NCBI GenBank assembly: GCA_002399085.1
Contig: DHCY01000034.1
Coordinates: forward strand, 1-38,326
Direction of reading: 5' to 3'
Source of the DNA: Anaerolineaceae bacterium UBA4890
GTDB lineage: Bacteria > Chloroflexota > Anaerolineae > Anaerolineales > Anaerolineaceae
DNA length: 38,326 bases
Position 1 is the first letter of the stretch. Each line of letters starts with the position of its first letter. This document shows, one piece after another, positions 31,368 to 38,326 of this stretch. A program made the position numbers and the translations under genes. The notes below the pieces were generated by a model. That model ran no database searches and was not told where the DNA came from. It saw only the letters and a list, made by a program, of their open reading frames with translations.

Positions 31368-32715
31368 GATTTTCCTCCTGCAAGACAGCGCTCAGATACT
31401 CAATATCTTCCCTCGAGATCTTCTCAGTAACAGCCAGCATCAGGTGATTTTCGAGTTCCGGATAATCATGCCCCAGGTTATAACCGCCAAGAATATTATG
31501 CTGAAGCAGGTGCTCGAGCACTTCTTCGACCGGTTCGTCACACTTGACCACAAATTCGTGGAAGAAGGGCGTGGTTTCGTCGACCAGGGAAAAGCCCGAG
31601 ATGCCGGAAAGTTGGTCGGCGGTATAGTGGGCTTTTTGGTAGCAAAGATTGGCAACCTGCTGAAGTCCGTGCTTGCCAAGCAGGCTCATGTAAATGGTCG
31701 CAGCAAGGGTCATTAGACCCTGGTTGCTGCAGATATTTGAAGAAGCCTTTTCACGGCGAATATGTTGCTCGCGGGCGGTCAGTGTTAGCACATATGCCAG
31801 TTTTCCTTCTACATCTGTTGTCTCGCCGACCAGGCGACCCGCCAGCTTGCGCAGCAAAGCATTTTTGACTGCAAAGAAACCCAGGTAAGGACCGCCGTAA
31901 GAGAGCGGAATCCCAAGGGGTTGCCCTTCGCCAAAAGCAATATCGGCACCGATATCTCCAGGAGGGGTGAGCATACCCAGGGCTGTCGGGTTGACAGCTA
32001 CAGCGACGAGCGCGCCGAATTGATGGGCGGTCTCAATTAGTTGCGTGTAGTCAATGATTCGACCAAAGAAATCAGGATATTGCACTATCACCAGGGCAGT
32101 ATCATGGTCGATTTGGTCGATGAATTTCTGCATATCAGGCGCAATACCTGTTTCAATCTCATCACCGACAATCTTCAGCGAACTGTCAGCCTGCATGTAG
32201 GTGCGGATCACCTGGCGATATTGCGGGTTCACCGCGCGCGAGACCAACACCTTTTTGCGCTTGTTGCGGAAATTGCCATAGGCAAGGATCACTGCTTCGG
32301 CAGCAGCGGTGGCACCGTCGTAGTGGGAGGCGTTGCTCACGTCCATGCCAGTCAGCTTGCAGATCAGCGTCTGAAATTCGAAAATGGCCTGCAGCGTGCC
32401 CTGGGAGATTTCTGGTTGGTAGGGAGTGTAGGCAGTATAGAATTCACCGCGCTGCAGCAGGTTATCGACAGCGGCGGGAATATAGTGGTCATACGCACCA
32501 GCACCCAGGAAGCTCAACAAATCCTTGGTGGTGGCATTGGCGGCGGCGATGCTCTCGAGTTGCCCGGCAGTCTCCATCTCAGTCAGACGGGGCGCTAAAT
32601 TCAAATCGGGGTAACGGAATTGCTCTGGGATCTCTTGGAAAAGATCCTCAATTTTTCCGACCCCGATCGAGTTGAGCATCACCTCCACATCGTGTTTCGT
32701 GTGGGGTGTAAACAT
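31360..32715 (-). CDS. gcvPA: Glycine dehydrogenase (decarboxylating) subunit 1
   Basis: The 451-residue subunit pairs with gcvPB. It begins MFTPHTKHDVEVMLNSIGVG and contains FLGAGAYDHYIPAAVD, YTPYQPEISQGTLQAIFEFQ (the hallmark of this subunit), SHYDGATAAAEA, and SYGGPYLGFFAVK. It lacks a PLP lysine, as expected for subunit 1. The ATG at 32715 follows the gcvH stop by 2 bp, and AGGAAAGA inside the gcvH 3' end is the ribosome site. An in-frame ATG at 32733 would overlap gcvH and is less likely. Confidence 0.96.
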   Translation of the reverse strand: MFTPHTKHDVEVMLNSIGVGKIEDLFQEIPEQFRYPDLNLAPRLTEMETAGQLESIAAANATTKDLLSFLGAGAYDHYIPAAVDNLLQRGEFYTAYTPYQPEISQGTLQAIFEFQTLICKLTGMDVSNASHYDGATAAAEAVILAYGNFRNKRKKVLVSRAVNPQYRQVIRTYMQADSSLKIVGDEIETGIAPDMQKFIDQIDHDTALVIVQYPDFFGRIIDYTQLIETAHQFGALVAVAVNPTALGMLTPPGDIGADIAFGEGQPLGIPLSYGGPYLGFFAVKNALLRKLAGRLVGETTDVEGKLAYVLTLTAREQHIRREKASSNICSNQGLMTLAATIYMSLLGKHGLQQVANLCYQKAHYTADQLSGISGFSLVDETTPFFHEFVVKCDEPVEEVLEHLLQHNILGGYNLGHDYPELENHLMLAVTEKISREDIEYLSAVLQEENHG

Positions 32716-32717
32716 GG

Positions 32718-33104
32718 TTATCTTTCCTGGCAATAGGCGTCGTATGCCGGGGCGTCCATCAGTTTGTCAAGTTCAGATTCGTCGGTAACCTGTACCTTCA
32801 CCAGCCAGCCTTCTTCATAAGGGCTTTCGTTCAGGACTTCGGGGGTGTCGATTAGGGTCTGGTTGACCTCGATTACCTTGCCGCTGACCGGGAATACGAC
32901 TTCGGCAGCCGCTTTGACTGATTCGATGGTCGCCATGCTGTCACCAACCTTGATTTCGTCATCGACATCAACTTCGAATTCAACAAAAACTACGTCAGAA
33001 AGCGAATCCTGCGCGAAGTCAGTAATACCGATTGTGGCGATGCCATTTTCAACTTTCACCCATTCGTCGGTTTTTTGATACTTGAGATTTTCTGGAACTA
33101 ACAT
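32718..33104 (-). CDS. gcvH: Glycine cleavage system H protein
   Basis: The 128-residue lipoyl carrier shuttles the aminomethyl group between P, T and L proteins. The lipoylated lysine is K64 in ATIESVKAAAEVVFPVSG. Other conserved parts are HEWV-like DEWVKVENGIATIGITDFAQ and NESPYEEGWLVKV. The ATG at 33104 has AAGGAGA upstream. The operon holds gcvH, gcvPA and gcvPB only; gcvT and the dihydrolipoyl dehydrogenase are not in the window. A hairpin in the leader may control entry into the operon. Confidence 0.98.
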   Translation of the reverse strand: MLVPENLKYQKTDEWVKVENGIATIGITDFAQDSLSDVVFVEFEVDVDDEIKVGDSMATIESVKAAAEVVFPVSGKVIEVNQTLIDTPEVLNESPYEEGWLVKVQVTDESELDKLMDAPAYDAYCQER

Positions 33105-33138
33105 TGTTTCTCCTTTAGTAATGTGATCTTTTTTTGCC

Positions 33139-33175
33139 AAAAAGCCTGTTGCGCTTTGCTATTATTCTAACAGGC
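33139..33175 (-). terminator. Terminator or attenuator in the gcvH leader
   Basis: On the minus strand GCCTGTT and AACAGGC (33169-33175 and 33144-33150) form a 7-bp stem with an 18-nt loop, followed by five T residues, about 35 nt upstream of gcvH. It may end transcripts from mnmA, which lies upstream on the same strand. A TAGAAT-like -10 sits in the loop. No glycine riboswitch is visible. Confidence 0.5.
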
Positions 33176-33244
33176 ATTTGCAGGTTTTGGCGAGATGTTG
33201 AGGTGCGTAGGAAAGCGATAATCTTTTCAACGAGAGAGAAGCTC

Positions 33245-33352
33245 GTCATCCTGAAGTCTGTCATCCTTGAGTCTGTCATCCTGAGGAATGTCATCCTGAA
33301 GTCTGTCATCCTTGAGTCTGTCATCCTGAGGTACGAAGGATCTTAACGGTAT
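33245..33352. repeat. Tandem array of the GTCATCCTGA core, 15-bp period with 45-bp higher-order unit
   Basis: GTCATC recurs exactly every 15 bp from 33245 to 33320 (six copies). The units alternate so that a 45-bp block (33245-33289) is repeated at 33290-33334 with changes only in its last few bases. The array ends in CGAAGGATCTT, the body of the dispersed element. It lies between mnmA and gcvH. Confidence 0.92.
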
Positions 33353-33417
33353 TACCGCCATGATTCTTCGCTGACAATCAGGTTGCGCAATTTGTAGCGT
33401 CGTTATGGGAATGCTTT

Positions 33418-34443
33418 CTATTCAATCACCCCGCCGCCCAAAAGCCGGTCACCCTGATAAAAAGCGGCTATCTGACCAGGTGTGATGTCGCGCAGGAGTT
33501 TGTCGGCGCGAACCAAAATGCGACCATCTTTCTGTGGTTCGACTGTGGCTTCAACCGGTAAGGCTTTATAGCGGATTTTAACCTCCACCCGGGTTGCTGC
33601 CGGTACTTCTTGCCCCGAAATCCAGTTGACCTGGTTGATAGTAAAGGTATCCGCTCCCAGGTCCTTCAAAAAACCGACGATAAGGCGATTGTCTTCCGTT
33701 CTTTTTTCAACTACATAGAGCGCTTCGGTAGCCGAAGGCAAGCCCTTGCGCTGACCGATGGTGTAAAACGCTAATCCCTGGTGCTGACCGAGCAATCTGC
33801 CATCCACATGATAGATCGGTCCGGGCAAGAAGGGCTGATCTGAATACTCCCGCAGAAAATCGCGGTAATCGCTGCATGCCAGGAAGCACAGATCCTGGCT
33901 ATCTGGGCGGCTGGAGACGGCTAACCCCAGGTTGGCAGCCAACTCACGAATTTGAGGTTTGTTGTATTCGCCCAGGGGCAATAAAGTACGACTGAGCATG
34001 CTCTGCGTCAGAAAGGTGAGCACATAGCTCTGGTCTTTGGCTAGGTCAGCGGCTTTCCAAACCTCGGTTAGTCCGGTTTCAGATCGTTTGAGCCGCGCGT
34101 AATGACCAGTGGACACGAATTCAGCTCCTATTTGGTCTGCTTTCTGCAAAATCAGGCTCCACTTAACCTGGCGGTTGCAGAAAACGCAGGGGCTGGGAGT
34201 GAGCCCATCCTGATATGCCTGGATGAAAGGCTGGATCACCTGTTCGCGAAAAGACCGCCTGATATCCAGAAACCCAACCGGAAAGCCGAGGTTATCAGCG
34301 ATCTCCTGGACGCCTTCTCTTTGGTCGTCATCACCCCAGGTAACCAGGTTCAATCCATACACCTGGTAGCCTTGTTGCTGCAAAAGATGGGCGGCAATCG
34401 CACTGTCCACCCCGCCGCTAAGCGCAAGTACTATTTTTTTCAT
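33418..34443 (-). CDS. mnmA: tRNA-specific 2-thiouridylase
   Basis: The 341-residue enzyme adds sulfur to U34 of tRNAs for Lys, Glu and Gln. The ATP-pyrophosphatase loop is ALSGGVDSAIA (7-17). The catalytic cysteines are C89 in PCVFCNRQVKW and C186 in DSQDLCFLA; extra cysteines C86 and C190 are also present. STGHYARL, KDQSYVL and YTIGQRKGL are further family motifs, and the C-terminal beta-barrel ends GDRLLGGGVIE. The length is a little shorter than E. coli MnmA. The window's tRNA-Glu (TTC) is a likely substrate. Confidence 0.96.
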   Translation of the reverse strand: MKKIVLALSGGVDSAIAAHLLQQQGYQVYGLNLVTWGDDDQREGVQEIADNLGFPVGFLDIRRSFREQVIQPFIQAYQDGLTPSPCVFCNRQVKWSLILQKADQIGAEFVSTGHYARLKRSETGLTEVWKAADLAKDQSYVLTFLTQSMLSRTLLPLGEYNKPQIRELAANLGLAVSSRPDSQDLCFLACSDYRDFLREYSDQPFLPGPIYHVDGRLLGQHQGLAFYTIGQRKGLPSATEALYVVEKRTEDNRLIVGFLKDLGADTFTINQVNWISGQEVPAATRVEVKIRYKALPVEATVEPQKDGRILVRADKLLRDITPGQIAAFYQGDRLLGGGVIE

Positions 34444-34617
34444 AATGGGGAATTTTACCCGATGACACTGTAATCGATCTTTATTGTAGGGCGGGACGAA
34501 GTATCGCCAAATGTCTATGATGGAAGCATCGCAAACCTGATTATCATGGAATTAATACAGCATCTGCCTCAATCTCACCCAATGGCAATATTTCTATCGT
34601 AACGAACCGAATGGATA

Positions 34618-36438
34618 CTATGAATCCTTCAAAAATTCGCCTACTTCTTCAACATACTCCAGCGACTGATGGCGGAAGTAGGTGTTGTATAGAGAGGCGT
34701 AATGCCCGCTGGTCGCCAGCAGTTGATCATGGGTGCCTTCTTCGAGGATCCTGCCATGCTCCAGTACAATAATCCGGTCAGCCGATTTGACCGTAGAGAG
34801 CCTGTGGGCAATCAAAATACTGGTCGACTGGCTCAGAATCAGGTTGAGCGCTTCCTGGATCTGCTGCTCAGTGAACGGGTCAATGCTGGCGGTGGCTTCA
34901 TCCAAAATAAAAATGGAAGGTTTGTTCACCAAAACCCGCATCAGGGCAACCAGTTGGCGCTGCCCCATCGAGATATGCGCCCCGCGTTCACCTACCTGCG
35001 TATCCAGCCCGTTTGAAAAAGTTTCCAGCCATTCTCCGTTGCCAATCGTCTGCGCCAACCGCAAAATGTCTTCACGGGTGGCATCTGGTTTCGCAAAACG
35101 GATATTTTCTTCAATGCTGCCCTCAAAAAGGAAAGGTACCTGGTTCACGATTCCCATCTGCAGGCGTAAAAAGTTGAGATCATATTTGCGGATATCGATG
35201 TCATCGATCAGGAGCTCACCTTCCTGGAACTCGTAAAAACGCGCCACCAGCCGGGCGATGGATGACTTGCCGGCACCAGTGTGACCGACAATGGCGATAT
35301 TTTCCCCTGGTTTGATGTGCAGGTCAAAGTCGTTTAACACCGGCGCACCAGTGGCATAGCGAAAACAAAGGTTGTTGAAATCAATTTTGCCTTTGATCCC
35401 ATCCAGGCTGATCGAATCGATCTGCTTGACGCTGTGCTCACTGTCGATGAGCGCAAAAATTCTTTCTGCAGCAGACAAACCGGTTTGCACCTGGGTCCAA
35501 TAGGAGGTGATGCTCAAAATCGGCATCAAAAAACGGTCGCTTGAAAGCAAAATCAAATACCAGGCACCGGCTGTGATCAGCCCCTCCACCACAGAGAGAG
35601 CACCATAGTAAACCATCAAAGCAATCGTGATGCCGCTGAGGGTGCGCATAGTCGGGAAGACGATGGACAATACCAACCCACGCTGCACATTGACCTTGTA
35701 GGAAGTCTTGTTCGATTCCTGGAATTCTTCGTAAATGGCTTCTTCCTGGCGGAAATTTTTGGCGATCGAGATGCCGCTAACCGTTTCTTTGATGGTGGCA
35801 TTAACGTTTGCCATCGCGCGCATCCCGCGGGTTGTGACCTTGCGGGCAAGCTTGCGGTAATTGGCTACGATCAACACAACGATGGGAATGAATGCCATTA
35901 AGCCGGCTGCCAGGTGCCATTCTGTGCGGAAAAGGATGACGGAAGTGATCACCGATTGCAGGGTGCTGGAGAGCACATCCGTGGTCAGCCTGATCAACAT
36001 AGAGAAGTCTTCGCTGTCGGTTGTGATGCGGGAAACAATCCTACCGGACGAGAAATTATCGTGGAACGAAAGGTCCTGCCTAAGGGAGGCAGAAAAAGCA
36101 TCGACCGTCAGGTCGCGGATAACATAGCCGATAATCCTCACCATAATCCTGCGCAGGAAGTAATAGGCGACGAACCCCAATACTTCGATAAAAATTACCG
36201 TTCCAACAAGGAACAAAAAGATGTTCAACGATGGATTCGCTGCGTTTGTATTATCTAAAATTGTTGAAACCAGAACCGGTGGCAGCGCACCTGTCACTGC
36301 CTGGACGATCACAATCAGCATAGATGCCAGCAGCATCTTTTTGTATGGTCGTGAGTAGACCCAGATTCGTTTCAGGAGCGCTTTGTTGCTGTAACTGCGG
36401 TCATACGATTCACCGGAAAGACCCTGATGGAATCCCAT
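34618..36438 (-). CDS. ABC exporter subunit, membrane plus ATPase domains (TM288-like)
   Basis: The 606-residue half-transporter has six membrane helices (about 35-305) and an ATPase domain. The Walker A is GHTGAGKSS, the Walker B ends ILDEATASID with catalytic E514, and the switch His is H545 in IAHRLS. Its signature motif is ISMGQ (489-493) instead of LSGGQ. It pairs with the subunit encoded just upstream, which has the opposite pattern, as in heterodimeric exporters such as TM287/288 and BmrCD. The ATG at 36438 lies 1 nt after that gene's stop, with GGGGAGG as ribosome site; an in-frame TTG at 36453 is less likely. The substrate is unknown; lipids or drugs are typical. Confidence 0.94.
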   Translation of the reverse strand: MGFHQGLSGESYDRSYSNKALLKRIWVYSRPYKKMLLASMLIVIVQAVTGALPPVLVSTILDNTNAANPSLNIFLFLVGTVIFIEVLGFVAYYFLRRIMVRIIGYVIRDLTVDAFSASLRQDLSFHDNFSSGRIVSRITTDSEDFSMLIRLTTDVLSSTLQSVITSVILFRTEWHLAAGLMAFIPIVVLIVANYRKLARKVTTRGMRAMANVNATIKETVSGISIAKNFRQEEAIYEEFQESNKTSYKVNVQRGLVLSIVFPTMRTLSGITIALMVYYGALSVVEGLITAGAWYLILLSSDRFLMPILSITSYWTQVQTGLSAAERIFALIDSEHSVKQIDSISLDGIKGKIDFNNLCFRYATGAPVLNDFDLHIKPGENIAIVGHTGAGKSSIARLVARFYEFQEGELLIDDIDIRKYDLNFLRLQMGIVNQVPFLFEGSIEENIRFAKPDATREDILRLAQTIGNGEWLETFSNGLDTQVGERGAHISMGQRQLVALMRVLVNKPSIFILDEATASIDPFTEQQIQEALNLILSQSTSILIAHRLSTVKSADRIIVLEHGRILEEGTHDQLLATSGHYASLYNTYFRHQSLEYVEEVGEFLKDS

Positions 36439-36439
36439 G

Positions 36440-38194
36440 CTATGCCTCCCCAAAAATTGCCTGGTAGGCTTTCGAAGTTTTCATCAGGTCGTCGTGGTTT
36501 CCAACAGCAGAGATACACCCTTTACGCATAACGATAATCAGGTCTGCCCAACGGATTTGAGACAAACGATGCGTGATAATAAAAGTCGTCCGACCGGCAG
36601 AGGCGGTTTTAATTGCTCGTTGGATTTCATCTTCAGTTTGACTGTCGATGGCGCTGGTGGAGTCGTCCAAAATCAGGATGCGCGGGTCGGTCAGAAATGC
36701 CCGGGCAAGTGCCAGGCGCTGGCGCTGACCACCAGAAAGGGTAGCGCCCCGTTCGCCGATCACTGTCTCGTAGCCGTCTTCCAGCTCACCAATGAAACCA
36801 TCTGCCTGGGCTTTTTGAGCGGCTATTCTGATTTCATCCATGGATGCTTCAGGCTTGCCAAAGGCGATATTCTCAGCAACGGTTTTTGAGAAAAGGAAGA
36901 TATCCTGTTCAATAATCGAAATCTGACTGCGCAGGCTGTCCAGTTTCCATTCGCGCAGATCGGTATCATCGATCAATACCTTTCCAACCTCAGGGTCGTA
37001 AGTGCGGTTGATCAGGCGTATCAAGCTCGTTTTTCCCGAACCGGTCTGACCAACGATCGCCACAGTTTTGCCGGGTTCGACTGTGAAATTGAGGTCTTCG
37101 AGGGAATATTTTCCTTCTTCATAGGCAAAGGAAACATTTTTAAATTCGACCTTCCCCTGGATTTCGCTAACGTGACCCTCAGCATTCTCATCCAGGTTGT
37201 TTTCGGTGTTCATTACATCCAGCAAGCGTTGTGCGCCAGCCAGTCCCGAGGAGATCATCGAGTAGGAGCGTATGGATGTGTTGGTCGGAAATCCCAGCAT
37301 AGAGAGAGCACTGAAATAACTTACCACTGAACCCAGGTCAATTTGACCCTGTCGGGCAAGGATCAGGGCGTGCAGCAAGCCAAACCCCATAGCCAGAGCC
37401 AGCAACAAAAGCGGTATGAATCGTGCTTCGATGTCACCCTGTTTGATCGTCGCGTCACGGTACGCCTGGGTGTTATCCCGGAAGAGGGCAATTTCGCTTT
37501 CCTCTTGAGCAGCAGCTTTAACCGTCTCGATACCGTCAATGTCCTCTGCCAGCCGGCTGTTCATTTTGCCAAAATTATCACGCACTTCGGTGGTTACCGG
37601 TTTAAGTATTTTGAGAAAATGCCAGATGGAGAGAAAGTAGGCAACAATGAAGATCAGCGGGGTGGCTAAAAGCGCGGGGTGGATTGAAGCGCCGATGGTC
37701 AGCGGGATAAACAAGAAGTTCAATGAACCAAAGACCATATTGATGCCGGGGCTGAAGATGTAATTGACCTCGCGGATATCGTTGGTGGCTCTCGCCATTA
37801 GGTCGCCGATGGATTGCAGGCTGTGGAAAGTCATACTTTTGCCCAGCAAGCTGATGTAAAACTCTTCACGTACATCCCGCTCAATCTTTTGAGCGGTAAC
37901 CTCGAAGCCAAAATTCCGCGTAAACTGCATCAGACCGCGGATGGTTTGAGTGATGGCAATAAAGGCTGCACTGCGTATAAAGAGATCGGTGGAAGGGTTG
38001 CCGGATATGAGATTGTTGAAAACACGTCCAAATTCAACGGCTGGAACCCCTGCCAGAGCGGCGTTCCCCACCGCTCCGATCAGGGCAATCAAGAAGATTG
38101 GCCAATGATGTAAGGCATGACTGGCGACCCACTTAATTGGTGTCGACCGCCAGGTTTTGTATTTAAAAGGGATTGAAAATTCGCTGATCGTCAT
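36440..38194 (-). CDS. ABC exporter subunit, membrane plus ATPase domains (TM287-like)
   Basis: The 584-residue half-transporter has six membrane helices (about 25-300), Walker A GQTGSGKTS, and a canonical signature LSGGQ (486-490). In Walker B the sequence is ILILDDSTSAID: D511 replaces the catalytic Glu. The switch His H542 is kept (ITHRLS). The D-for-E change marks the degenerate ATP site of heterodimeric exporters, so this subunit and its downstream partner should form one active and one impaired ATPase site. Both are co-transcribed leftward. The start is ATG 38194, without a strong ribosome site. Confidence 0.95.
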   Translation of the reverse strand: MTISEFSIPFKYKTWRSTPIKWVASHALHHWPIFLIALIGAVGNAALAGVPAVEFGRVFNNLISGNPSTDLFIRSAAFIAITQTIRGLMQFTRNFGFEVTAQKIERDVREEFYISLLGKSMTFHSLQSIGDLMARATNDIREVNYIFSPGINMVFGSLNFLFIPLTIGASIHPALLATPLIFIVAYFLSIWHFLKILKPVTTEVRDNFGKMNSRLAEDIDGIETVKAAAQEESEIALFRDNTQAYRDATIKQGDIEARFIPLLLLALAMGFGLLHALILARQGQIDLGSVVSYFSALSMLGFPTNTSIRSYSMISSGLAGAQRLLDVMNTENNLDENAEGHVSEIQGKVEFKNVSFAYEEGKYSLEDLNFTVEPGKTVAIVGQTGSGKTSLIRLINRTYDPEVGKVLIDDTDLREWKLDSLRSQISIIEQDIFLFSKTVAENIAFGKPEASMDEIRIAAQKAQADGFIGELEDGYETVIGERGATLSGGQRQRLALARAFLTDPRILILDDSTSAIDSQTEDEIQRAIKTASAGRTTFIITHRLSQIRWADLIIVMRKGCISAVGNHDDLMKTSKAYQAIFGEA

Positions 38195-38266
38195 AGTTGT
38201 CTTTATTTATCTGCTTAATTGTAACGTATCCATTTGAAATGGGAGGGTTTTATGCAAAAACCGGGA

Positions 38267-38326
38267 CCACGGTGTGGTGGCTGAAGTTTGCCTTCCCCTC
38301 TGGGGAAGGGGGACCACGAAGTGGTG
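38267..38326. repeat. Double-hairpin repeat, relative of the one at 22-100
   Basis: CCTTCCCC (38291-38298) pairs with GGGGAAGG (38302-38309), followed by CCAC-GAA-GTGG (38314-38324). An extra CCAC-GGT-GTGG hairpin lies at 38267-38277. The layout equals that of 22-100, but the second stem has CCAC/GTGG in place of CCGC/GCGG. The window ends inside the element. No gene is seen from 38195 on. Confidence 0.75.

Noticed and set aside
33105..33244. Glycine riboswitch upstream of gcvH
   Set aside because: The conserved glycine aptamer elements are not found on the coding strand; only a terminator-like hairpin is present.
33115..33324. Minus-strand frame encoding repeated RMTDSRMTDF segments
   Set aside because: The peptide is a translation of the 15-bp GTCATCCTGA array. 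A period divisible by three keeps the frame open; it is not a gene.
34444..34617. Possible small RNA or gene between mnmA and the ABC exporter gene
   Set aside because: Only a short GGGCGG-like hairpin relative near 34485-34502 is visible; there is no promoter, terminator or open frame.

Overview
The window reads as a core-chromosome segment of a bacterium with roughly 50% GC. It is most likely a member of the phylum Chloroflexota, probably class Anaerolineae. This is inferred from the mix of gene families, the spacer architecture rich in dispersed hairpins, and protein features typical of that group. No marker gene fixes the taxonomy. There is no phage, plasmid, transposase or CRISPR locus.

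Layout. 1-3315: a CapA-like lipoprotein behind a double-hairpin repeat, tRNA-Glu, a Pr6Pr-type membrane protein and a DUF488 protein. 3430-9027: a rightward run of housekeeping genes (rplU, rpmA and an unusual rpmE, then tdk, hpt, cca, an alpha/beta hydrolase, a small membrane protein and a nitroreductase), mostly with overlapping or touching ends. 9028-9638: a gene-free repeat field. 9639-12482: pyruvate phosphate dikinase. 12774-19113, leftward: a lytic transglycosylase lipoprotein, a cupin, and the sigA operon (sigA, unknown gene, ndk, DUF2007-arsenate reductase fusion). 19381-22366, rightward: a polytopic membrane protein, a phosphofructokinase with PPi-type residues and a NUDIX hydrolase. 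22411-23936, leftward: rsmD and a UDP-glucuronate decarboxylase. 24015-25357: scpB and rluB. 25603-27320, leftward: plsX and an unknown membrane protein. Then tRNA-Leu, a LysM/M23 envelope peptidase (leftward) and exonuclease III (rightward). 29889-38194, leftward: glycine cleavage genes gcvH, gcvPA and gcvPB, the tRNA thiouridylase mnmA, and a two-gene heterodimeric ABC exporter.

How the genes work together. Translation and RNA maturation are represented by L21, L27, L31, CCA-adding enzyme, RluB, RsmD, MnmA and two tRNAs. Nucleotide salvage is represented by Tdk, Hpt and Ndk. Central carbon enzymes include two with a likely pyrophosphate link (PPDK and the PFK). Envelope turnover is represented by the lytic transglycosylase, the M23 peptidase, PlsX and the UDP-sugar enzyme.

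The most unusual gene is rpmE. It encodes a zinc-type L31 followed by a linker and a domain that matches the DNA-binding C-terminal domain of RNA polymerase alpha, with most of the DNA-contact residues kept. If real and conserved, this would be a ribosomal protein carrying an RNA-polymerase-type DNA-binding module. Other points of interest are the DUF2007-ArsC fusion in the sigA operon, an RsmD with an altered catalytic motif, and several families of structured intergenic repeats, some expanded into tandem arrays with different periods.
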